Source: Halosimplex rubrum (GTDB lineage: Archaea > Halobacteriota > Halobacteria > Halobacteriales > Haloarculaceae). From it: a stretch of 64,000 nt of DNA. Numbering within the stretch: the first letter of the stretch is position 1; every line of letters starts with the position of its first letter. Location of the stretch: contig NZ_CP058910.1 in assembly GCF_013415885.1 (NCBI RefSeq), forward strand, positions 558,001 through 622,000, in the 5' to 3' direction. Position numbers and translations under genes: made by a program. Below the pieces are notes generated by a model that saw nothing but the letters and a program-made list of their open reading frames with translations, had not been told where the DNA came from and made no database searches. This document shows positions 58,168 through 64,000 of the stretch, piece after piece.

Positions 58168-59406
58168 ATGCACGACGACAGCGCCACCGACGCACAGCCC
58201 GCCGACCAGTCCGCAGATTCGACCCAGGAATCCGACGGGACCGACGGCGACGAGCCCGCCGACGCCGACGAGTTCACCGTCACGCCCTACGACGTGGACG
58301 GGACCGTCGACTACGACCGCCTGCTGGAGCAGTTCGGCGCCGACCGGCTCACCGACGAGCAGGTCGAACGGTTCCCCGACCACCCGATGCTGCGCCGACG
58401 GGTCTTCTACGCCGGCCGCGACGCCGACCGTTACCTCGCGGCCGCCGAGGCCGGCGACACGCACTCGATCGTCACCGGGATCGGCCCCTCCGGCCCGATG
58501 CACCTGGGCCACGTCCTCGTCTTCTACCTCGCCAAGCGACTGCAGGACGAGACGGGAGCGCACGTCTACGTCCCGCTCTCGGACGACGAGAAGTTCTACG
58601 CGAAGGACCTGTCCTTTCCGGAGATCGAGGACGCGACTCGCTCGAACCTGCGGGACCTCCTGGCCGTCGGGTTCGACCCCGAGCGCACCCGTATCGTCGT
58701 CGACCGCCTCGACGCCGACGCGGTGTATCCGCAGGCCGCCCGCGTGGCCGCCGACATCACGCAGTCGACCGTCGACGCGACCTACGGCGACCCCGACAAC
58801 GTCGGGCTATCGTTCTACCCGGCGGTGCAGGCCACCCACCTGCTGCTCCCGCAACTCGTCCACGGTCGCCACCCGACGCTGGTCCCCATCGCCGTCGACC
58901 AGGACCCCCACGTCCGGGTCTGTCGCGACGTGGCCGCCAAGGAACGGTTCGACGTGGACAAGCCGGGCGCCCTGCTCGGAAAGTTCCTCCCCGCGCTCGA
59001 CGGCCCCGGGAAGATGTCCTCCTCCTCGGACGCACCGGCCATCGAGCTGACCGACGACCGCGAGACCGTCCGGGCGAAGATCATGCAGCACGCTCACTCC
59101 GGCGGTCGCGTCGATATCGACGACCACCGCGAGCACGGCGGCGACCCGAGCGTCGACGTGGCCTACCAGTACCTCCACACGTTCTTCGAGCCCGACGACG
59201 AGCGCGTCGAGGGGCTCGCGGCCCAGTATCGCTCGGGCGAGTTGCTCTCCGGTGAACTGAAGGGGATCGCCGCCGAGCGGATCGGCGACTTCCTCGCCGA
59301 GCATCGCGAACGCAGGGACGCGCTCGGCGACCTGGAGTCGGAGCTGGCGCCGTATCGGTTGACCGAAAAAGAGCGGTCACGGCTGCGACCGTCGGTGTTC
59401 GCGTAG
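58168..59406 (+). CDS. trpS: Tryptophanyl-tRNA synthetase
   Basis: A 412-residue class I synthetase of the archaeal/eukaryal type. After an acidic N-terminal tail (about 1-45) comes the HIGH-equivalent GIGPSGPMHLGHVLVFYLAK, the Trp pocket region SDDEKFYAKDLSF and DQDPHVRVCRD. The KMSKS-equivalent is GPGKMSSSSDAPAIEL. It charges tRNA-Trp. The ATG at 58168 fits the conserved start and ends a 5' region with tandem CA-rich repeats. Confidence 0.96.
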   Translation: MHDDSATDAQPADQSADSTQESDGTDGDEPADADEFTVTPYDVDGTVDYDRLLEQFGADRLTDEQVERFPDHPMLRRRVFYAGRDADRYLAAAEAGDTHSIVTGIGPSGPMHLGHVLVFYLAKRLQDETGAHVYVPLSDDEKFYAKDLSFPEIEDATRSNLRDLLAVGFDPERTRIVVDRLDADAVYPQAARVAADITQSTVDATYGDPDNVGLSFYPAVQATHLLLPQLVHGRHPTLVPIAVDQDPHVRVCRDVAAKERFDVDKPGALLGKFLPALDGPGKMSSSSDAPAIELTDDRETVRAKIMQHAHSGGRVDIDDHREHGGDPSVDVAYQYLHTFFEPDDERVEGLAAQYRSGELLSGELKGIAAERIGDFLAEHRERRDALGDLESELAPYRLTEKERSRLRPSVFA

Positions 59407-59416
59407 CCGAGCCGCG

Positions 59417-60613
59417 CTACGTCGCGACCGACTCGGCCAGCGCGACAAGCTCGTCGCGCGGCAGGTCGGCGACCACGGCGCGCGTCACGCCGTCGTCCTC
59501 CCAGACCACGGCCGCCCCGTCGTCGCGGTCGACGTAGGTCGCGTTCGCGCCGGCGACGGTGACGGACTCGCCGTCGGTCGCGTTCCCGCCCGCGGTGGCG
59601 TTCAGCATCGGCAGGTCCTCGGCCGTCGCGACGACGGTCACGTTCGCCGCGCCGACGTAGCTCCCGGCGGCGACCGTCCGGCCCGCCCGGGTCACGACGA
59701 CCGCTCCGTCGAACTCGTAGCCCTCGCTGTCGAGGCGCTGGAGGGTCACGTCGGTACCCGCTTGCGCGGCGTCGAACGTCTCGTAGCGCTCCTGGCCGAC
59801 GGTGTTCACCGACGCGGCGTCGGGCGGCCGGAACGTGCTCTCGTGGACGCTCGCGTTGAACTGGAGGGTGTCGAAGGCGACGGTCGTCCGGTTGTCGCCG
59901 TAACTCGCGCGCAGTTGGTGGACGCGATAGTCGGCGGTGTCGACCCACAGCGTCGCCTCGCCCCGGTCGGACTCGTTGGTCGGCTCGACCCCGACGACGT
60001 ACACCTCCGCGCCGTCGAGCGTCGTCGTCTCGCGCAGTTCGGCGGTGACGTTCTCGGCGAGCCACTCGGAGACGGAGGCGTTCGCCGAGCCGTTCCAGTC
60101 GGCCCAGGAGGTGCCGTTCCAGGTGTGGTTCCCGGCGTCCGACCAGTTACCGGCCCGAGCGGTGTCGTTGCCAGCGAGCGCGGCGCCGTCGGCGGCCATC
60201 GCCGACCCGTTCCAGTCCGAGGCGTTGTCGGGCAGGTCCCAGACGCGGGCGGTGTCGTTCGCGCCGTCGTAGACCCACGCGACCGAGCCGTTCGTGCCGG
60301 CGGCGTACTCGCTGCCGTCGTAGCTGGTACTCAGCTTCGTCCGATTCGGGCGGTCGAGGACGAACGAGACGGGCTCCGAGCGCTCCGCGGTGGCGTTGGC
60401 GACGGTGACGGTCGCCTCGCCGGTCAGCGTCTCGGCGCTCTCGTAGCGCTGCTCGACCCGGTCGAGGACCTCGTCGCCGTCCGGCTGCGCGTCGCCGTCC
60501 AGGCTGCCCGCGGGCATCGCGCCGGTCGCGACGGCCGCCGCGAGCGCCACGGCGAGGACGCCGACGGCGACCAGCGCGGACCGCATCGGGAGGGACCCGC
60601 TGTCGTCTGTCAT
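59417..60613 (-). CDS. LolA-like exported lipoprotein-carrier-fold protein
   Basis: A 398-residue protein. The N-terminal helix ALVAVGVLAVALAAAVATGA is a signal anchor. The LolA-like half-barrel comes next (EVLDRVEQRYESAETLTGEA, then VSFVLDRPNRTKLSTSYDG). The C-terminal domain resembles DUF4367-type (DLPMLNATAGG, ATYVDRDDGAAVVWEDDG). Many N-x-S/T sites show it is outside the cell. A Trp/Asn-rich insert in the middle (about 125-175) may be disordered. The family shields acyl chains or senses the envelope; the role in Archaea is unknown. Confidence 0.8.
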   Translation of the reverse strand: MTDDSGSLPMRSALVAVGVLAVALAAAVATGAMPAGSLDGDAQPDGDEVLDRVEQRYESAETLTGEATVTVANATAERSEPVSFVLDRPNRTKLSTSYDGSEYAAGTNGSVAWVYDGANDTARVWDLPDNASDWNGSAMAADGAALAGNDTARAGNWSDAGNHTWNGTSWADWNGSANASVSEWLAENVTAELRETTTLDGAEVYVVGVEPTNESDRGEATLWVDTADYRVHQLRASYGDNRTTVAFDTLQFNASVHESTFRPPDAASVNTVGQERYETFDAAQAGTDVTLQRLDSEGYEFDGAVVVTRAGRTVAAGSYVGAANVTVVATAEDLPMLNATAGGNATDGESVTVAGANATYVDRDDGAAVVWEDDGVTRAVVADLPRDELVALAESVAT

Positions 60614-60665
60614 TGACGCCGCTTAGGGTCGGAGACTCATAACGGCACGGTCGCCGGTGAGCGCG

Positions 60666-60678
60666 GTGTTCAGATAAG
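60666..60678 (+). repeat. IS6-type left terminal inverted repeat
   Basis: GTGTTCAGATAAG, exactly complementary to the right end at 61343-61355. Confidence 0.9.
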
Positions 60679-60715
60679 GTTTGAAGGGTGAGGCGTAGCG
60701 TTTTCTGAGTGATTC

Positions 60716-61351
60716 ATGCCCGAAAACGCTAGCCTCGGCGGTAATCTCGACCAATTCGACTTAGATTTTGTGGAGCGAGAAGCGACACCACGACTGTTGA
60801 TGAAGCTGAGTATTCAGTTGCATCTGGCTGGACTCTCACTTTCGAATACTGTTTCTATTCTTGAGGTATTCGGTGTCAAACGTGCTCGCTCAACTATTCA
60901 TAATTGGGTTCACAAGGCTGATTTACAGCCCGAAGGTGGACACTCACCGGATCACGTCGCGGTTGACGAGACCGTGATCCGACTCAACGACGAGCAGTAT
61001 TGGCTGTACGCTGCTGTCGATCCGGAAACGAACAAACTGCTGCATACAAAGCTAAGACCAACTACAACGAAGGTTCTCGCCCATTCATTTCTCGCCGAAC
61101 TCAGCGAGAAACACGATGTTGACGACGCCGTGTTTCTCATCGATGGCTCCAAATCGTTAGAAGCTGCGTGTCACCGACATGGCTTCGATTTCAGATACGA
61201 AAAACATGGAAATCGGAACGCTGTTGAACGTGTCTTTAGAGAAGTAAAACGACGAACTGTATGTTTCTCAAACTGTTTTAGCAATGCCGAAGCAGAAACA
61301 GCCGACGATTGGCTCAGATCGTTCAGCTTCGCATGGAATCAGCTTATCTGA
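60716..61351 (+). CDS. IS6-family (haloarchaeal type) DDE transposase
   Basis: A 211-residue transposase. An N-terminal HTH (LHLAGLSLSNTVSILEVFGV, RARSTIHNWVHK) recognises the ends. The catalytic triad is VDETVIRLND (D), FLIDGSKSLEAACHRHG (D), and NAVERVFREVKRRT (E). Length and motif spacing match complete haloarchaeal IS6 relatives. No frameshift, so probably active. The last codons run into the right inverted repeat. Confidence 0.95.
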   Translation: MPENASLGGNLDQFDLDFVEREATPRLLMKLSIQLHLAGLSLSNTVSILEVFGVKRARSTIHNWVHKADLQPEGGHSPDHVAVDETVIRLNDEQYWLYAAVDPETNKLLHTKLRPTTTKVLAHSFLAELSEKHDVDDAVFLIDGSKSLEAACHRHGFDFRYEKHGNRNAVERVFREVKRRTVCFSNCFSNAEAETADDWLRSFSFAWNQLI

Positions 61352-61355
61352 ACAC
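61343..61355 (-). repeat. IS6-type right terminal inverted repeat
   Basis: CTTATCTGAACAC, exactly complementary to the left end. The transposase stop lies inside this right end. Confidence 0.9.
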
Positions 61356-61356
61356 G

Positions 61357-61938
61357 ATGCCGGTGAGCGTCGAATCGCTGCGGGCGGACGCGACCGAGGC
61401 GCCCGTGACGACCCTCGGCAGGCTCGCCGTCCGCCTGCACCCCGACGACTGGCACTGGGAGCTCGTCGACGCCGACCGCGAGCCGGTGGCGACCGGCCGC
61501 GTGACCCACGACTCCCGCGAGGCCGTCGAATCGGCCGTCTCAGACCTCCAGGCGTCGGCCGCCGAGACGACCGTCTACGAGATCCGCGACGCCGCCTTCG
61601 ACTGCTATCGCTCCGAGAGCGGCTGGACGTGGCGGCTCGTCGACGCCGACCACGAGCCGCTGGCTCGCGCCTCGGCGACCTACGACGACCGCGCGGCCGT
61701 GCAGTCGGCGGTCGAGCGCGTCAGCGCGCTCGCGCCGGACGCGGACGTGGTCGACTACGACGACGTGGCCTTCGAGCTGCGGTCGGCGGCCGACGGCTGG
61801 ACGTGGCGCCTCGTCGACGAGGACGGCGAGGAACTCGCCCGGAGCATCGCGACGTTCGAGAGCCGCGTCGAGGCCCAGGAGGACCTCTCGACCGTCAAGT
61901 CGCTCGGACCGGACGCCTGGGTCTCGACGGCCGAGTAG
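61357..61938 (+). CDS. Triple-repeat DUF1508-like (YegP/UPF0339 fold) protein
   Basis: A 193-residue protein with three homologous units of about 55 residues. Each carries a W-T/H-W-R/E-L-V-D-x-D core (DDWHWELVDADREPVATG, GWTWRLVDADHEPLARA, GWTWRLVDEDGEELARS) and a following E/Q-x-A helix. This is the DUF1508 fold, usually a dimer of two such motifs; three in a row is unusual. The ATG at 61357 is two bases past the insertion-sequence end, so the start region was altered by the insertion. A GTG at 61363 (same frame) lies within the flanking direct repeat and may be the ancestral start. Confidence 0.75.
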   Translation: MPVSVESLRADATEAPVTTLGRLAVRLHPDDWHWELVDADREPVATGRVTHDSREAVESAVSDLQASAAETTVYEIRDAAFDCYRSESGWTWRLVDADHEPLARASATYDDRAAVQSAVERVSALAPDADVVDYDDVAFELRSAADGWTWRLVDEDGEELARSIATFESRVEAQEDLSTVKSLGPDAWVSTAE

Positions 61939-62010
61939 ACGGGCCGAGTAGGTCCGTCTCTCCTTCGAGCGACGACAACCGCTTTCCCGACGGGCGTCGA
62001 ACCCGCGACC

Positions 62011-62409
62011 GTGAACGCGGACGCCGGAGCGGGCGCGACGGTGAACGTTCGTGAGGTCGCGGTCAGTGCCGTCTTCGCCGTCGTCACGGGTATCGTCCTC
62101 TGGCCGCCCGGGGCCGTCTACTGGACCGCGGTGGCCGCGGCGGTCGGCGAAGCCGCGACGCTGGCGCTGGTCGTCGTCGCGGCGCTGGCGCTCGGCGCCG
62201 CGTTCGGGGCGCTCACCGGCGTCCGAGTCCGCGAGTTCGCCGCAGGTGGCGCGGTCGCCTACGCGGTCGGTATGGCCGCCGTCGCAGTCGCCGTCTCGCC
62301 GGACAGTCCCGCGCACCTCGTCCTCTACGGCGCCCTCGCCGTTTGCCTCGTCGTCGGCGTCGCCGCCGCGCGCGTTCGGGCCGTCCCGGCGCGACCGTCC
62401 GATCATTAA
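62011..62409 (+). CDS. Small four-helix membrane protein
   Basis: A 132-residue protein starting GTG, with four Ala/Val-rich transmembrane segments (EVAVSAVFAVVTGIVLWPPG, EAATLALVVVAALALGAAFG, GGAVAYAVGMAAVAVAV, LVLYGALAVCLVVGVAA). A downstream GTG at 62041 is an alternative start. No functional motif. It lies 25 nt upstream of the ABC ATPase and may be part of that transcription unit, but the ABC genes have their own TATA-like element. Confidence 0.6.
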   Translation: MNADAGAGATVNVREVAVSAVFAVVTGIVLWPPGAVYWTAVAAAVGEAATLALVVVAALALGAAFGALTGVRVREFAAGGAVAYAVGMAAVAVAVSPDSPAHLVLYGALAVCLVVGVAAARVRAVPARPSDH

Positions 62410-62410
62410 T
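62401..62410 (+). promoter_or_regulatory. TATA-like box of the MacB-like operon
   Basis: gatcattaat lies 25-34 nt before GTG 62435, overlapping the end of the previous gene, in otherwise GC-rich sequence. Confidence 0.5.
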
Positions 62411-62434
62411 CTCCGTGCGCCCCCTGGGACGGGT

Positions 62435-63186
<752 letters not shown>

Positions 63187-63187
<1 letters not shown>

Positions 63188-64000
63188 TGGACCTGACCGA
63201 GACCCTGCGGATCAGCGTCCGCTCGCTGCGCTCGCACCGGTTGCGGGCGGCGCTGACGGTGGTCGGCATCGTCATCGGCATCGCCGCGGTCGTCACCTTC
63301 GCGACGTTCGGCGCGAGCCTGAAGGCCGACGTGGTCTCGGAGATCGAGGGGTCGAGCGCCAACGAGGTGTACCTCGTCGCCAGCGAAGCCGACGAGGGCG
63401 GCGGGTTCGGCGGCGCCGGTCAGCCGGTCTTCACCGAGTACGACCTCTCGCAGTTGCGCGAGATCGAAGGCGTCCAGCGGGTCGTCCCCCGCGGGATCGT
63501 CCCCGTCAGCGCCGTGAGCCACGACAACGAGACGATTGCCCAGCGGCAGGTCACGGCCACCAACGCCACCGCCTTCGACACCGCGACCTTCGAGTCCGGG
63601 CGAGCCTTCGAAAACGGCGCGAGCGAGGCGGTCGTCAACCGTCCGGCCGCGCGGCTGTTCCCGGGCAATCTCTCGACCGGCGACGACCTCTCGATCACCC
63701 GTTCGTCGGGCGAGGAGTTCGACGTCACCGTCGTCGGGATCGTCAACGGCACCGGCGGGCAGCTGCCGTTCAGCTCCTTCACCGACCAGCCGCGGGTGTT
63801 CGTCCCTGCCGACCCGTTCTACCAGTCGGTCGTCGAGAGCCCCAACGCGGTGAGCAACCAGCGAGTCTACTCGCAGGTGACCGTCGTCACCGACCCGGCC
63901 GACACCACCGCGACCCAGGAGCGCGTCCGCGAGTACTTCGCCAGCCCCCGCTCGGACGCCGCACAGCTTCTCCCCCAGGGCTACGAGGTGAGCGCTCGGA
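63187..64000 (+). CDS. ABC transporter permease, MacB/FtsX-like (N-terminal part)
   Basis: A 271-codon fragment cut by the window end. Start ATG overlaps the ATPase stop by one base (TGATG). The first TM helix is RLRAALTVVGIVIGIAAVVT, preceded by the LRISVRSLRSHRL cytosolic stretch typical of MacB_PCD proteins. An extracellular beta/alpha domain follows (VQRVVPRGIVPVSAV, EEFDVTVVGIVNGTGGQ). The three C-terminal helices would lie beyond 64000. Together with the ATPase it forms a mechanotransmission-type transporter, substrate unknown. Confidence 0.9.

Larger units (their letters stand above)
60666..61355 (+). mobile_element. IS6-type insertion sequence
   Basis: Terminal inverted repeats GTGTTCAGATAAG are perfect at 60666-60678 and 61343-61355. 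They enclose a single intact DDE transposase of 211 codons, so the element is about 690 bp and complete. An 11-bp direct repeat, gccggtgagcg, flanks it at 60653-60663 and 61359-61369, longer than the 8 bp usual for this family. AT-richer than its surroundings. It sits between lolA-like and DUF1508-like genes. Confidence 0.9.

Overview
The window looks like the main chromosome of a haloarchaeon. Most of it is visibly GC-rich, and its proteins are strongly acidic. Many start codons sit about 25-33 nt downstream of an AT-rich TATA-like box and lack a ribosome binding site, which fits leaderless transcription. Archaeal information-processing genes are present: MCM, TFB, eIF2-gamma, RpoE', Spt4, archaeal TrpRS and two intron-less tRNAs. 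Multi-domain TatC proteins and several haloarchaea-type conserved hypotheticals point to class Halobacteria, possibly the Haloarculaceae side, which is only an impression.

Layout. 1-4300: end of an unknown gene, a PHP phosphoesterase, an SLC13-type permease with TrkA-C domains, tRNA-Pro(TGG), a 41-residue zinc-ribbon protein and a cysteine-rich protein. 4397-11779: MCM helicase split by a homing intein inside Walker A, followed by small conserved genes that end in an overlapping cluster with a MinD-like ATPase. 11819-19514: a pair of type I ABC exporters, a TFB, a STAS-like protein, a Gfo/Idh/MocA oxidoreductase, a conserved helical protein and a UspA protein. 19623-27379: an MDR dehydrogenase, tRNA-Gln(CTG) beside an HNH endonuclease, a LarE-like sulfurtransferase, a membrane protein, a MutS-like ATPase, a 57-bp tandem repeat block, and a YhhQ-like queuosine-precursor transporter translationally coupled to a ribbon-helix-helix regulator.

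27400-35560 is compositionally foreign (AT-richer). It carries a lipoprotein, a phiH1-type repressor, a divergent HhH-GPD-like DNA glycosylase relative with inverted repeats between the two, a D5/P4-type SF3 helicase, a tyrosine recombinase and small DNA-binding proteins. It has no virion genes, so it reads as an integrated plasmid or satellite-like element.

35830-46177: a PAS histidine kinase, the divergent tatC pair (TatCt/TatCo), a histidine phosphatase, and the core operon eIF2-gamma / PIN / RpoE' / Spt4 / GTP-dependent dephospho-CoA kinase, then a receiver protein. 46315-55178: a wHTH regulator, then five tightly overlapping pilin-like genes (one with PKD and LamG domains) facing a convergent VWA protein with the same kind of N terminus. 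I think this is the best candidate for an under-described surface system. 55315-64000: a DUF5787-like protein, a gamma-carbonic-anhydrase-like protein missing a metal ligand, TrpRS preceded by a structured leader with a possible Trp-rich mini-ORF, a LolA-like protein, an IS6-type insertion sequence abutting a triple DUF1508 protein, and a MacB-like ABC transporter cut off by the window end.

Two small genes look frameshifted by single-base homopolymer changes (21507-21669 and 42513-42667). They could be decaying genes or assembly errors.
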